A stretch of DNA of 64,000 bases from Elioraea rosea (GTDB lineage: Bacteria > Pseudomonadota > Alphaproteobacteria > Acetobacterales > Acetobacteraceae). Position numbers and translations under genes: made by a program. Where the stretch lies: positions 62,001 through 126,000 of the forward strand of contig NZ_VFAC01000001.1 of assembly GCF_007644105.1 (NCBI RefSeq). The letters run 5' to 3'. Below are positions 37,217 through 46,403 of this stretch, piece after piece. The notes below the pieces were generated by a model. It searched no databases and was not told the origin of the DNA. It was given only the letters and a program-made list of their open reading frames with translations. Numbering within the stretch: position 1 is the stretch's first letter; every line of letters begins with the position of its first letter.

Positions 37217-37344
37217 CAGGGGACCGCCCAGGCGACGCCGGCCCAGAGGAGCGCGGCGAGGAGGCCCGCGAGGAGCAGCCGCTCCGGCACGCCGGCGGCG
37301 AGTGAGAGGGGCGAGGGCCTCTGGTGGTGGGTGTGCCGATGCAT
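37216..37344 (-). CDS. Small (42 aa) membrane protein at the head of the zinc-importer operon
   Basis: Read directly: ATG at 37344, stop TGA at 37216-37218 sharing one base with the ATPase start. The product begins MHRHTHHQRP (four His in the first seven residues), followed by PLSLAAGVPERL and one hydrophobic helix (LLLAGLLAALLWAGVAWA, about 23-40). It lies directly behind a Zur box and no ribosome site fits, so it may be translated from a leaderless mRNA. I do not recognise a named family. A metal-handling accessory or a translational leader coupling expression of the ATPase are both possible. Confidence 0.65.
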   Translation of the reverse strand: MHRHTHHQRPSPLSLAAGVPERLLLAGLLAALLWAGVAWAVP

Positions 37345-37345
37345 G

Positions 37346-37366
37346 GAATGTTATTGTATAACGTTC
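37346..37366 (-). promoter_or_regulatory. Zur box with overlapping -10 element
   Basis: 21-base palindrome: 8 of 10 pairs match around G37356. The core GTTATTGTATAAC (37350-37362, plus strand) differs by one base from the Zur consensus core GTTATA-N-TATAAC. On the minus strand it contains TATACA (37355-37360) with TTGCCG 17 bases upstream, so bound Zur would block RNA polymerase. It lies one base upstream of the 42-aa gene and 46 bases from the divergent DUF445 gene. Confidence 0.75.
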
Positions 37367-37412
37367 ACGCGCCGGGGCGGCAAGAGCGTGCGTCTCTGGT
37401 AGCGTCCGCCCC

Positions 37413-38717
37413 ATGTCACCGCATGACCTTCCCCTGGAAGCGCTCCGCGCGCAGGAGCGCGACGCGGACCGCCGCACCCTCACCCGCTGGCGCCTCTATG
37501 CCGGTCTCGCCATGGCCGGCACGCTCGGGGCCACGATCGGCCTCTATGCCGTGCCCGAGCCCCGTCCCTTCTGGCTCGACCTTGCCCATGCCGCCGCCAA
37601 GGCGGGCTTCGTCGGCGCGGTGGCGGACTGGTTCGCCGTCAACGCCCTGTTCCGCTACCCATTCGGGCGATGGACCGGCCTCGGCGGACTCCTGCCGCGG
37701 CAGAAGCAGCGGCTCGCCGGCGGCATGGGCCGCTTCGTCGCCCGCCAGTTCTTCACGCCCGACAGCATCCGCCGTGCCGTCGAGGGGGTGGATGTCGGCG
37801 CCGCCGCCGGACGCTTCCTGTCAGACCCCGCCGCGGCGCGGCGCACGGCCATCGCGCTCGCCCCCTTCGTGCCGCAGCTTCTCGAGGCGCTGGCGGACGG
37901 GCGCGCCGTGCGGGCGCTGCGGCGCGTCCTGCCGCGGATCGTCTCTGGGCCGGAGGCAGGCCCCGTGGTCGCCCGGCTTCTCCGCTCCTTCCTCGACGGC
38001 AGCCATCACCAGGAAGTGTTCAGCCAGGCGCTCACCCGCCTCAAATCGTCGCTGACGGCGAACGAGGCGAAGATTAAGGCGGCCATCGAGGCGCGCGTCG
38101 CGGAACAGGGCGGCTCGATGGTGAAATGGGTCGCCGGCGCGTGGATCGCGCGCAAGGTTCTTTCCGCCGCCAATGCCGAGCTCGCCAAGGTCGAGCCGGA
38201 CGACAGCGACCTTCGCGCCGCCTTCGACGCCTGGGTGAACCACGAGATCGAGCGGCTCGAGAAGGACCCCGTGCGCGCGGCCGAGATCGGTGCGGCGCTG
38301 CGCCGGGCCGTCTCGCATCCGGCCGTCGCGCTCTGGCTCGAGGATGCGGTGATGCGGCTGTCGCAGATGGCGCGGTTCGACGCCGAGCGCGAGGACGGGC
38401 GCATCGTCACCGCGCTCAGCGGGCTGTTCGGGAATCTCGGCCGCACGCTGTCGGAGAACGAGGCCTCGCGCGCCGGCCTCAACAAGCTGCTCGAGGAGAC
38501 GGTTGCCGCGATCGCGCCGTCTGCGCAGACGCGCATCGAGGGCTTCGTCGCGGCCAAGGTCTCCACCTGGTCGGACGAGGACCTGATCGAGCGGATCGAG
38601 CTGAAGGTCGGGCGCGAGTTGCAGCTCATCCGGCTGAACGGGACGCTGGTCGGCGCTGCCGTCGGCGCGCTTCTTTACGGTGCGCTCACGCTTCTGTTCG
38701 GCCGGGTGCCCGTGTAG
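37413..38717 (+). CDS. DUF445 family membrane-anchored protein
   Basis: 434 residues. A membrane helix near 28-48, then the conserved DUF445 block AAKAGFVGAVADWFAVNALFRYPFG (59-83) and GGLLPRQKQRLAGGMGRFV, long amphipathic helices through the middle, and a C-terminal hydrophobic helix (VGAAVGALLYGALTLLFG). Family function is unknown. It starts 46 bases from the Zur box on the other strand, so zinc-dependent control is possible but not shown. Confidence 0.87.
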   Translation: MSPHDLPLEALRAQERDADRRTLTRWRLYAGLAMAGTLGATIGLYAVPEPRPFWLDLAHAAAKAGFVGAVADWFAVNALFRYPFGRWTGLGGLLPRQKQRLAGGMGRFVARQFFTPDSIRRAVEGVDVGAAAGRFLSDPAAARRTAIALAPFVPQLLEALADGRAVRALRRVLPRIVSGPEAGPVVARLLRSFLDGSHHQEVFSQALTRLKSSLTANEAKIKAAIEARVAEQGGSMVKWVAGAWIARKVLSAANAELAKVEPDDSDLRAAFDAWVNHEIERLEKDPVRAAEIGAALRRAVSHPAVALWLEDAVMRLSQMARFDAEREDGRIVTALSGLFGNLGRTLSENEASRAGLNKLLEETVAAIAPSAQTRIEGFVAAKVSTWSDEDLIERIELKVGRELQLIRLNGTLVGAAVGALLYGALTLLFGRVPV

Positions 38718-38752
38718 TTGCGCCCGCCTCACCCGGGACCCATCATCGCCGC

Positions 38753-39769
38753 ATGACCCCGCTCTCGATCCTCGACCAGTCCTCCGTCGCCGAAGGCCGC
38801 ACGCCGGCAGAGGCGATCCGCGAAACGATCGCGCTCGCCGAAGCGGCAGAGGCCATGGGCTATGGCCGCTACTGGCTTGCCGAGCACCACAACAGCCTCG
38901 CCCATGCCGGTGCCGCACCGGAGATCGTCATGGCGGCGATCGGGGCGCGCACGCGGCGCATCCGCATCGGCTCGGCCGGCATCATGCTGCCGCACTACGC
39001 CTCGCTGAAGGTTGCCGAGGTGGCGCGCGCGCTCGAGGCGGTGGCGCCGGGGCGGATCGATCTCGGCCTCGGCCGCGCCCCTGGCTCGGACGGGATGACG
39101 GCGCTCGCGCTGAACCCGCTGGCGCGCGAGGCGGCCGATCGCTTCCCGCAGCAGGTGGCGGAGCTGATGGGCTGGCTCGGCGAGGGGCTGCCAGCGAACC
39201 ATCCCTTCGCGCGCATCGTCGCCAACCCCGTCGGGCCGACGCGGCCGGAGATCTGGATCCTCGGCTCGTCCTCCTACGGCGCGCAGGTAGCGGCCCATTT
39301 CGGCCTTCCCTACGCCTTCGCTCAGTTCATCACCGATGCCGGGGCAGAGGACGCGATCGGCCTCTATCGCGGCCGGTTCAAGCCCTCTCCCTGGCTCGCC
39401 GAGCCGCGCGCGGCGGTCGCGGTGTTCGCGCTCGCTGCCTCGTCGGACGCCGAGGCGCGCCACCATGCCGCCTCGCGCCTGCTGTGGCGGCTCTGGCGTG
39501 ACCGCGGCATCTACGCGCCCCTGCCGACGCCCGACCGGGCGCTTGCCGAGATCGCCGCTCTCTCGGCGCCCGAACGCGCGTTCCTCGAGCGCCTCGGCGG
39601 CGACGCCTTCATCGGAACTGGCGCTGCGGTGCAGGCTCGACTTGCAGAGTTCGCAGCCCAATGTGGGGCCGACGAAATTGCCGTGCTGACCCCCTGCCAC
39701 GATCCCGCCGCGCGCCGGGCGTCCTACGCAGCGCTTGCGGAGGCTTCTGGGCTGGCGCGAGCGGCCTGA
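38753..39769 (+). CDS. LLM class flavin-dependent oxidoreductase (MsnO8-like)
   Basis: 338-residue luciferase-like TIM-barrel flavoprotein. Diagnostic pieces are LSILDQSSVAEG at the start, YGRYWLAEHHNSLAHAGAAPEIVMAAIGARTRRIRIGSAG and APGRIDLGLGRAPGSD, the pattern of the MsnO8/bacterial-luciferase-like subgroup that oxidises substrates with reduced FMN. Its stop abuts the convergent LigB-type gene. A flavin reductase gene lies about 2.4 kb downstream but is not in an operon with it. Substrate unknown. Confidence 0.9.
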   Translation: MTPLSILDQSSVAEGRTPAEAIRETIALAEAAEAMGYGRYWLAEHHNSLAHAGAAPEIVMAAIGARTRRIRIGSAGIMLPHYASLKVAEVARALEAVAPGRIDLGLGRAPGSDGMTALALNPLAREAADRFPQQVAELMGWLGEGLPANHPFARIVANPVGPTRPEIWILGSSSYGAQVAAHFGLPYAFAQFITDAGAEDAIGLYRGRFKPSPWLAEPRAAVAVFALAASSDAEARHHAASRLLWRLWRDRGIYAPLPTPDRALAEIAALSAPERAFLERLGGDAFIGTGAAVQARLAEFAAQCGADEIAVLTPCHDPAARRASYAALAEASGLARAA

Positions 39770-40606
39770 TCAGGCCGTCGCCGCGTTCGCACGTTCGTCG
39801 GAACGTTCGGTTCCCGAACCATCGAAGCGCCAGATCTGCATCGCGACGGTCGCCTGTTCGACACTCGCGTGCAGGAGCGTGCCCTCGCCTTCGGCCGCTC
39901 CATAGGCGACAAAAAGCGGGAAGAGGTGTTCGGCCGTCGAGTGGCTCGTGCAGGCGCAGGGGCCCTCCTCCCACGCGAGCAACCGCGCCGTGTCTCCGGC
40001 GGCGAGCGCCTCGCCGAGCCAGCTCGCGAAGCGGGCCGCGTTCGGGCAGACGGTGTCGTCGCCCGGCTTCGTCATCCTTCGCGTGTCGTGCGTGAACGCG
40101 CCGGAACCGATGATCAGCACGCCCTCGCGACGCAGAGGTGCCAGCGCGCGGCCGACGGCGAGATGGTGCGCGGCATCGGCGAAGGGCTGCACGGAGAGCG
40201 GTACAACGGGGATCTCGGCATCAGGGTAGAGCACGGCGAGCGGGCCCCACACGGCCTGATCGAGCCCATGCGCAGGGTCGATCGCTGCCGACATTCCGGT
40301 CGCGTCGAGCAACGCCTTGGCGCGCTGGGCGAGCGCCGGATCGCCAGGCGCCGGATACCGCCTTCGGCGGACGCGATGGTCGAAGCCCGGGAAGTCGTGC
40401 AGCGTGATCGGCCGCTCCGCCCCGCCGAGGACAGGCCCGCCCGTTTCCCAATGCGCCGTCGCGACGAGGATGGCGCGTGGCCGGACGATCGTTCTGGCGA
40501 GTGCCGACAGCGCATCCCGCGCGGCCGATGGCCGCGCGGGGAAGTCGGGGGCGCCGTGACTGACGAAGAAGGCAGGCAGCGGCGCCACGGTGTCGGGGCG
40601 GCTCAC
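39770..40606 (-). CDS. Class III extradiol ring-cleavage dioxygenase (LigB/4,5-DOPA dioxygenase family)
   Basis: 278-residue Fe(II)-type dioxygenase. Metal and catalytic histidines are suggested by FVSHGAPDF (H17), TAHWET near 52, DPAHGLDQAVWGPL near 113 and GSGAFTHDTRR near 170. The length is that of the DODA-type family that opens catecholic rings. The start is a GTG at 40606 within a GTGA overlap with the DoxX gene. The DODA-DoxX pair is common in proteobacteria and may act on quinol or catechol compounds. Confidence 0.9.
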   Translation of the reverse strand: MSRPDTVAPLPAFFVSHGAPDFPARPSAARDALSALARTIVRPRAILVATAHWETGGPVLGGAERPITLHDFPGFDHRVRRRRYPAPGDPALAQRAKALLDATGMSAAIDPAHGLDQAVWGPLAVLYPDAEIPVVPLSVQPFADAAHHLAVGRALAPLRREGVLIIGSGAFTHDTRRMTKPGDDTVCPNAARFASWLGEALAAGDTARLLAWEEGPCACTSHSTAEHLFPLFVAYGAAEGEGTLLHASVEQATVAMQIWRFDGSGTERSDERANAATA

Positions 40607-41034
40607 GCCGTCTTCAGCGTGCTGCGTTCGGGCAGCCGCTCCTCCGCCAGCGCCCAGCGGCCCGGGCCGAGAAGGGCCTGCACGACGAGCGTCACGGTCC
40701 AAAACGCCGGGAATTCCCAGCCGCCGCCCTGCGCGCCGAACAGCCAGCCATTCGGCAGGTGCTGCAGCGTCGCGCCGATCATCACGGGGATGAGGGCGAG
40801 GCTGACGACCCGAACATAGGCGCCGAGGATGAGCGCGACGCCGCCGGCGATCTCGAGCGCGATCACGACATAGGCGAGAGCGGCGGGATAGCCGATGGAC
40901 TGGAAGAAGCCGGCCGTACCGGCGAGGCCGAAGGTCATCACCTTCAGGAGCAGGCCGTGCGCGAGGAACATCACGCCGAGGCTCACGCGGAGCAGGAGCG
41001 CGGCGTTTGCTGCATTCGAGGGGCGGTCGAGCAT
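40603..41034 (-). CDS. DoxX family membrane protein
   Basis: 143-residue four-helix membrane protein. DoxX features are LLLRVSLGVMFLAHGLLLKV near 13-32, GFFQSIGYPAALAYVVIALEIAGGVALILG, and PNGWLFGAQGGGWEFPAFWTVTLVVQALLG. ATG 41034 is the natural start. It is translationally coupled to the downstream dioxygenase. The 128-bp gap upstream (41035-41162) shows no clear promoter or regulator gene. Confidence 0.9.
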   Translation of the reverse strand: MLDRPSNAANAALLLRVSLGVMFLAHGLLLKVMTFGLAGTAGFFQSIGYPAALAYVVIALEIAGGVALILGAYVRVVSLALIPVMIGATLQHLPNGWLFGAQGGGWEFPAFWTVTLVVQALLGPGRWALAEERLPERSTLKTA

Positions 41035-41162
41035 GGTTTCAGGGTCCTTGTGCTGACAGGGCAACCGCCCTGTGTCGCGGTCAACCATGCGCGCCGGCGC
41101 CATTGCGCACCAATATCGAATAGGGATGGTGAGCATCGCCTCCGCCGATGCATCCCGGACGC

Positions 41163-41630
41163 TCATCCAGCCTGGCGCAGCGCCGCCACCATCTCCGAAA
41201 GCCGCTCCTGAAGGGCGAGGCGCGGCAGCTTCGTCAGGTCCTTCGGCACGGTGCGCGTCACCGCCGCCGCGGCGTCGTGGCCGAGGCGGGCCTCGATCAT
41301 CCGCAGGAGCCTTGGCGGGGCGGCGAGGACGAACCGCACCCCCGGTGCGGTCGCGACCTGCCGCTCGATCGCGCCGGCAAGGTCGGTCGCGAAGGCGGCG
41401 AGCAGGCGTGCCCGCGGCGTCGAGCGAGGTTCGATGGCGCTGCGCCGCGCCCCCTGCGACTCGAAGGCCCTGCCCGGCCTGTCCTTGCCGAGCGCATGGT
41501 CTGGCCTGTGCGCATCGGGGTTGTCGAACGTGCCGACCGTCTCGAAGGGCGGGCTGCCGGTGCGCCTGCGCAACAGTTCGGCGCGTGCGGCATCGGCGAC
41601 GAGGACGATGACCTCGGCGGGCTTCGGCAT
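41163..41630 (-). CDS. Host attachment family protein (eRF1-like fold)
   Basis: 155 residues matching the family named after Agrobacterium attachment proteins. Visible are VIVLVADAARAELLRRR at the start, a charged middle (DRPGRAFESQGARRSAIEPR), RLLAAFATDLAGAIERQ and the C-terminal VTRTVPKDLTKLPRLALQERL, all diagnostic. Despite its name it is a cytosolic protein of uncertain role. It stands alone with gaps of 128 and 92 bp on either side. Confidence 0.87.
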   Translation of the reverse strand: MPKPAEVIVLVADAARAELLRRRTGSPPFETVGTFDNPDAHRPDHALGKDRPGRAFESQGARRSAIEPRSTPRARLLAAFATDLAGAIERQVATAPGVRFVLAAPPRLLRMIEARLGHDAAAAVTRTVPKDLTKLPRLALQERLSEMVAALRQAG

Positions 41631-41722
41631 CTGCTTGTTCCTCCCCCTTCCCCGCGGCGGTTGCGCAAGGACGTGGCGAGGTCAGGCGGTGGCGCGGCTC
41701 CTTTCGGCCGCGGCGGCGGGAA

Positions 41723-42034
41723 CTAGCGCCCCGTCCCGCCTCGCCAGCTTCGCCAGCGTAGTCCAACCCAGGCCGCGATGCCGGCGACGATCGCGGCTGG
41801 AACGGCAACGAGCGCGACGGTCGCGGCGAACACCACCAGGAGCGCGAGCAGCCCCATGCCGGCAGCCAACGCGGCGACGAGGATGGTCGTCCTCAACAGC
41901 GGCGAAGGCTGGCGGATGGTCTGTGCGGAGGTGGCCTCGCGGAACGCGTTGCGCTCCTCCCCCGGCTTCGCGCCCGGAGGGATGATCTCAATCACGTGGA
42001 TCTGCTGGCGGTCATCCTGCATGCCTTCCAACAT
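41723..42034 (-). CDS. Hypothetical membrane protein (103 aa)
   Basis: Not recognised. A polar N-terminal half (QIHVIEIIPPGAKPGEERNAFREATSAQTIRQPSP) is followed by two hydrophobic helices (about 50-68 and 70-88) and a basic tail with WRSWRGG. The ATG at 42034 is chosen; ATG 42022 is also possible and would remove four residues. Probably an inner-membrane protein with its N-terminus in the cytoplasm. No informative neighbour. Confidence 0.6.
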   Translation of the reverse strand: MLEGMQDDRQQIHVIEIIPPGAKPGEERNAFREATSAQTIRQPSPLLRTTILVAALAAGMGLLALLVVFAATVALVAVPAAIVAGIAAWVGLRWRSWRGGTGR

Positions 42035-42168
42035 GATCCTGCGCAGCCTTCGGTTCAACCATCGCCTGCCGCGCATCGCCCGCCCCCGCTACAAGCCCGG
42101 CTTGCAGGACCCAGCACCGCCGGGCCCGCGGACTTGCGTGCAGCACGAAACGAGGCCATGTCCGCCCC

Positions 42169-42675
42169 ATGCACGTCACAACGACGGATTTCCGCGCCGC
42201 CCTGGGCGCCTTTGCCACGGGCGTCTGCGTCGCCGCGACGCGCGACGCCGGGGGTGCGCCGGCCGGGGTGACGGTTAACAGCTTCGCGTCCGTCTCGCTC
42301 GAGCCGCCGCTCGTCCTGTTCTGCCTCGGCCGCGGCGGCACGGCGCTTGCCCGGTTCTCGGCCGCGCCCTCCTGGGCCATCCACGTGCTTGCCGACAACC
42401 AGCGCGACCTCGCCCGCCGATTCGCGCTCAGCCGCCGCCATGCCCCGGGGGTGGACCCGTGGGACGGGCTTGCCTGGGAGGAGGACGAGACGCGCCTTCC
42501 CGTCATTCCCGGCTGCCTGGCGCGGTTGACATGCCTTGCAGACCGCGTGGTCGAGGGCGGGGACCATGCGATCCTGCTCGGGCGCGTCGAACGCCTCTCC
42601 TGGGAGAAGGCGGGGCGGCCGCTGCTCTACTTCCGCGGTCGCTACGAGGCGGTGGCGGAGGCGCACCCGGCATGA
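42169..42675 (+). CDS. Flavin reductase family protein
   Basis: 168-residue NAD(P)H:flavin reductase of the HpaC/ActVB type. It has DFRAALGAFATGVCVAAT at the start, GVTVNSFASVSLEPPLVLFCLGR (FMN loop, near 33-55) and FAIHVLA-like WAIHVLADNQRDLA near 69-82. It supplies reduced flavin to a partner monooxygenase; none is adjacent, but the LLM oxidoreductase at 38753 is a candidate client. Its stop overlaps the next start by 4 bases. Confidence 0.9.
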   Translation: MHVTTTDFRAALGAFATGVCVAATRDAGGAPAGVTVNSFASVSLEPPLVLFCLGRGGTALARFSAAPSWAIHVLADNQRDLARRFALSRRHAPGVDPWDGLAWEEDETRLPVIPGCLARLTCLADRVVEGGDHAILLGRVERLSWEKAGRPLLYFRGRYEAVAEAHPA

Positions 42676-43139
42676 GCGCGGAGGGGCCCCCCGGTTCGGG
42701 CAGGCTTCCTTTCCCCACGCTCTGGCTCGGCCTCGGCGGTCTCATCCCATTCGCCGGCGCGACGATCGTCGCCCTCGGCGGGGGGCCGTTCTCCGGCCTG
42801 GCCGTCGATGCGCTGCTCGCCTACGGAGCGGTGATCCTCTCCTTCCTCGGCGCGGTGCATTGGGGGCTCGCGCTGGCAGACCCTGGCGATGCGGCTGCCG
42901 CACGGTCGCGCCTCACCCTCGGCGTGCTGCCCTCGCTCATCGCCTGGGCGGCGCTGCTAGCGCCGATCTGGATCGGCTTCGGCATCCTCGTCGCGGGTTT
43001 CGCCGCGACCGGGGTGGCGGAGGAAGCGGCGCACAGGCTCGGGAGGCTCGGTGCGCGCTACCTCTGGCTGCGGCGGGGCCTCACCCTTGCCGTGGTGGCG
43101 ATGCTCTCCGCCGTCTGGGTGGCACTTCTCATCAGCTGA
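42672..43139 (+). CDS. DUF3429 family membrane protein
   Basis: 155-residue inner-membrane protein with four to five helices. LWLGLGGLIPFAGATIVAL, the YGAVILSFLGAVHWGLAL segment (near 56-73) and GVLPSLIAWAALL are the DUF3429 signature. Start ATG 42672 lies in an ATGA overlap with the flavin reductase stop, implying coupled translation. Function unknown. Confidence 0.85.
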   Translation: MSAEGPPGSGRLPFPTLWLGLGGLIPFAGATIVALGGGPFSGLAVDALLAYGAVILSFLGAVHWGLALADPGDAAAARSRLTLGVLPSLIAWAALLAPIWIGFGILVAGFAATGVAEEAAHRLGRLGARYLWLRRGLTLAVVAMLSAVWVALLIS

Positions 43140-43160
43140 CCGGACCGCCCTGAAACGCAG

Positions 43161-43188
43161 AACGGCGCCGGGTCTCCCCGGCGCCGTT
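43161..43188. terminator. Bidirectional terminator-like hairpin between DUF3429 gene and fusA
   Basis: Perfect 12-bp stem AACGGCGCCGGG / CCCGGCGCCGTT with a TCTC loop between convergent stop codons. On the plus strand it is followed by a pyrimidine-rich stretch (CCTGTCTCTTCT), and on the minus strand by TTCTGCGTTT. It is the strongest terminator candidate of the window. Confidence 0.75.
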
Positions 43189-43212
43189 CCTGTCTCTTCT
43201 GGGCCGTGCCCG

Positions 43213-45291
43213 TCAGGCCGACTTGGCCATGATCTGCTCGGCGATGTTCCGCGGCACCGGGTCGTAGTGGTGGAACTGCATGGTGAAGGAGGCACGTCCC
43301 TTCGTCATCGAGCGCAGGTCCGAGATGTAGCCGAACATCTCCGACAGTGGCACATGGGCACGGACGATCACCGAGGTGCCGATGATGTCCTGGCTCTGGA
43401 TCATGCCGCGCCGCCGGTTGAGGTCGCCCACCACGTCGCCGACATGGTCGGGCGGCGTCGTGCACTCGACATCCATGATCGGCTCGAGGATCACCGGGCC
43501 GGCCTTCTTCATGCCCTCGCGGAAGCAGGCCTTGGCAGCGATCTCGAAGGCCATCGCCGACGAATCGACGTCGTGGTACTTGCCGTCGATCAGCGAGTAC
43601 TTGAAGTCGACCGTCGGGAACCCGGCGAGCACGCCGGTGTCGGCCTGCACCTTGATGCCCTTCTCGACCGCTGGGATGTACTCCCTCGGCACCGAACCGC
43701 CGACCACGGCGTTCTCGAACACGATGCCCGAGTTCCGCTCGAGCGGCTCGAACACGATCTTCACCTCGGCGTACTGGCCGGAGCCGCCGGTCTGCTTCTT
43801 GTGGGTGTAGGTCTCGGTGTGGCTCTTCGAGATCGTCTCGCGATACGCCACCTGCGGCGCGCCGATGTTCGCCTCGACGCCGAACTCGCGCCTCAGCCGG
43901 TCGATGATGATCTCGAGGTGCAGCTCGCCCATGCCCGAGAGGATGGTCTGGCCCGTCTCCTGGTCGGTCTTGAGCCGCAGCGAGGGGTCCTCGGAGGCGA
44001 GCTTCTGCAGGCCAAGCGTCATCTTCTCGACGCTGTCCTTGGTCTTCGGCTCGACCGAGATGTCGATGACCGGCACAGGGAAGATCATCCGCTCGAGCAC
44101 CACCGGGTCGGACGGGTCGGCAAGCGTGTCGCCGGTCTGGGTGTCCTTCAACCCGATGAAGGCGGCGATGTCGCCGGCGTAGACCTCCTTGATCTCCTCG
44201 CGCTTGTCGGCGTGCATCTGGAACATCCGCCCGATGCGCTCCTTGCTGTCCTTCGTCGTGTTCAGCACCTGATCGCCCGAGCGGAGGACGCCCGAGTAGA
44301 CGCGCACGAAGGTCAGCGTACCGTACTTGTCGTTGATAATCTTGAAGGCGAGGCCGGAGAACTTCGCCTCGTCGGTGATCTCGATTTCGCGGCCCTCGCC
44401 CTCCTCTCCGTCCTCGACGACGGTGCGGATGCCCGGCACCTCGTTGGGAGCCGGAAGATAGTCGAGCACCGCATCAAGAAGCGGCTGCACACCCTTGTTC
44501 TTGAACGAGGTTCCGCACATCACCGGGCGGAACGTGCCGGCAATCGTGCCCTTCTTCAGGCAGCGCTTCAGGGTCTCGACCGAGACATCGCCCTTGTCGA
44601 AATACTCTTCCATCGCCGCGTCATCGACCGACAGCGCCGTGTCGAGAAGCTTCTGGCGGTATTCCTTGGCCTTCTCGAGCAGGTCGGCCGGGATCGGCTC
44701 GTCGTGGAAGGCGGCGCCGAGCTCGGAGCCGTCCCACACGATCGCCTTCATCTCGACGAGGTCGACGACGCCGACGAACTGGTCCTCCGCCCCGATGGGC
44801 AGCTGCAGCTCGAGCGGCGTGATGCCGAGCTTGTCGATCAGCGATTGCACGGCCTTGTAGAAGTCGGCCCCCGTGCGGTCCATCTTGTTGATGAAGATGA
44901 TGCGGGGAACGTTGTAGCGGTCAGCCAGGCGCCAGTTGGTCTCGGACTGGGGCTGCACGCCCGCCACGCCCTCGATGATGAAGATTGCGCCGTCGAGCAC
45001 GCGCAGCGAACGGTTCACCTCGATGTTGAAGTCGATGTGCCCCGGCGTGTCGATGATGTTGATCTGGTGGTCCTTCCACTGGGCGGTCACGGCGGCGGAG
45101 GTGATGGTGATCCCCCGCTCGCGCTCCTGCTCCATGTAGTCGGTCGTGGTGTTGCCCTCGTGCACCTCGCCGATCCTGTGCGAGCGGCCGGTGTAGTAGA
45201 GGATCCGCTCCGTCGTCGTCGTCTTCCCGGCATCGATGTGCGCGGTGATGCCGATGTTGCGGATCTTCGAGAGCGGGATGGTGCGCGGCAC
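43213..45291 (-). CDS. fusA: Elongation factor G (paralogue outside the str operon)
   Basis: 692-residue translocase GTPase. G1 AHIDAGKT (17-24), G3 DTPGH near 84, G4 NKMD near 138, and all five EF-G domains through [21 protein letters not shown]. Switch I reads [19 protein letters not shown], where canonical proteobacterial fusA usually has GAATMDWMEQEQERGITI. The start is a GTG at 45291 with GGAGG five bases upstream; the longer frame is not EF-G-like. No rpsL, rpsG or tuf is adjacent, so this may be a second EF-G copy rather than the housekeeping one. A 185-bp gap with no gene lies upstream. Confidence 0.92.
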   Translation of the reverse strand: MPRTIPLSKIRNIGITAHIDAGKTTTTERILYYTGRSHRIGEVHEGNTTTDYMEQERERGITITSAAVTAQWKDHQINIIDTPGHIDFNIEVNRSLRVLDGAIFIIEGVAGVQPQSETNWRLADRYNVPRIIFINKMDRTGADFYKAVQSLIDKLGITPLELQLPIGAEDQFVGVVDLVEMKAIVWDGSELGAAFHDEPIPADLLEKAKEYRQKLLDTALSVDDAAMEEYFDKGDVSVETLKRCLKKGTIAGTFRPVMCGTSFKNKGVQPLLDAVLDYLPAPNEVPGIRTVVEDGEEGEGREIEITDEAKFSGLAFKIINDKYGTLTFVRVYSGVLRSGDQVLNTTKDSKERIGRMFQMHADKREEIKEVYAGDIAAFIGLKDTQTGDTLADPSDPVVLERMIFPVPVIDISVEPKTKDSVEKMTLGLQKLASEDPSLRLKTDQETGQTILSGMGELHLEIIIDRLRREFGVEANIGAPQVAYRETISKSHTETYTHKKQTGGSGQYAEVKIVFEPLERNSGIVFENAVVGGSVPREYIPAVEKGIKVQADTGVLAGFPTVDFKYSLIDGKYHDVDSSAMAFEIAAKACFREGMKKAGPVILEPIMDVECTTPPDHVGDVVGDLNRRRGMIQSQDIIGTSVIVRAHVPLSEMFGYISDLRSMTKGRASFTMQFHHYDPVPRNIAEQIMAKSA

Positions 45292-45476
45292 GTGTGCCTC
45301 CGTATCTGACGAGCTCGGGCCGCGACCGTCCGCGACCATGGACAGACGCGGCAGAAGCGGGCGCATGCTCGCCCGCCAGGCTGCCGCGCCAAGCGTTCCG
45401 GAACTGGCCCTTATCTGCCCGTGCGCGACCCGGATTGCAACCCTGCCCGAAGCGGGATCGCGCAAGGCTGGGCTGC

Positions 45477-46403
45477 TCAGCCTCCTCCGCCCGGGCCAGC
45501 GCCGCCGCTCGCAAGCCTCGGGTCGGCCCAGGTATGGGCGAGATCGGCGAGCAGGTTGGCCACGATCACCGCGAGCGCGAAGATGATGATCACGGCCTGG
45601 ACCACCGGATAGTCGCGCCCCGCGATCGCCTGGAACGCGATGCTGCCGAGGCCTGGCAGGCCGAACAGCACCTCCATCGTCAGCGCTCCGCCGACCAGGC
45701 CGCCGAGCACGAGGCCGGCGACGGCGGCGAGCACGCCGGCCGCGTTGGGCAGGACATGGCCGAGCACGATGGCGCGCCGCGACAGGCCCTTGGCGCGGGC
45801 GGTGCGGATGAAGGGGCTCGCGGCAACCTCCTTCAGCTCCTCATGCAGCGGCTTGGCGATCTGCCCGGCGATATCGAGGCCGAGGATGAGCACCGGCGAG
45901 AGAAGCTGCCCCCTGACGGGCAGCCAGCCGAGCCAGACGGAAAGGACAAGGATCGCGGCAAGCCCGACCACGAAGGTCGGCACGGCGATCGACCACACGT
46001 TCAGGGCCTGGACGAGCGCGGGGAGGAACCCTCCGGGCCATATCGCGGCCCCCACCGCGAGCGTGACGGCAAGCACCACGCCGAGCGAAAGCGAGAGCCC
46101 CGCGAGCGTCAGCGTCGACGGCGCGGCATAGAGCAGCATGTCCGAGACGGGCCTGTTGAAGCGGAGCGACAGGCCGAGGTCGCCGGTGAGCGCTGCTTCG
46201 GCCCAGAGGCGGAACTGCACAATCCAGGGCCGGTCGAGCCCGAGCTCGGCGCGCCGGCCTGCCATCTCCTCCTCCGTCAGGTCTCCCTCGATGCCGAGCA
46301 CGTCGATCGCATCGCCCGGGATAGTGCGGACGAGCAGGAACACCACGAGCACGATCGCGAGCGCGGTGAGAAGCTGGCGGAGAATGGGCCCGGCAAGCCG
46401 CAT
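45477..46403 (-). CDS. Dipeptide/oligopeptide ABC transporter permease (DppB-like)
   Basis: 308-residue inner-membrane permease with six helices. It has the N-terminal [38 protein letters not shown], and the coupling-helix region [24 protein letters not shown] near 200-222, where EAA-type contacts to an ATPase are made. ATG 46403 forms TGATG with the upstream stop; a GTG at 46406 is equally possible. The operon has no ATPase, which must come from elsewhere. Confidence 0.9.
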   Translation of the reverse strand: MRLAGPILRQLLTALAIVLVVFLLVRTIPGDAIDVLGIEGDLTEEEMAGRRAELGLDRPWIVQFRLWAEAALTGDLGLSLRFNRPVSDMLLYAAPSTLTLAGLSLSLGVVLAVTLAVGAAIWPGGFLPALVQALNVWSIAVPTFVVGLAAILVLSVWLGWLPVRGQLLSPVLILGLDIAGQIAKPLHEELKEVAASPFIRTARAKGLSRRAIVLGHVLPNAAGVLAAVAGLVLGGLVGGALTMEVLFGLPGLGSIAFQAIAGRDYPVVQAVIIIFALAVIVANLLADLAHTWADPRLASGGAGPGGGG

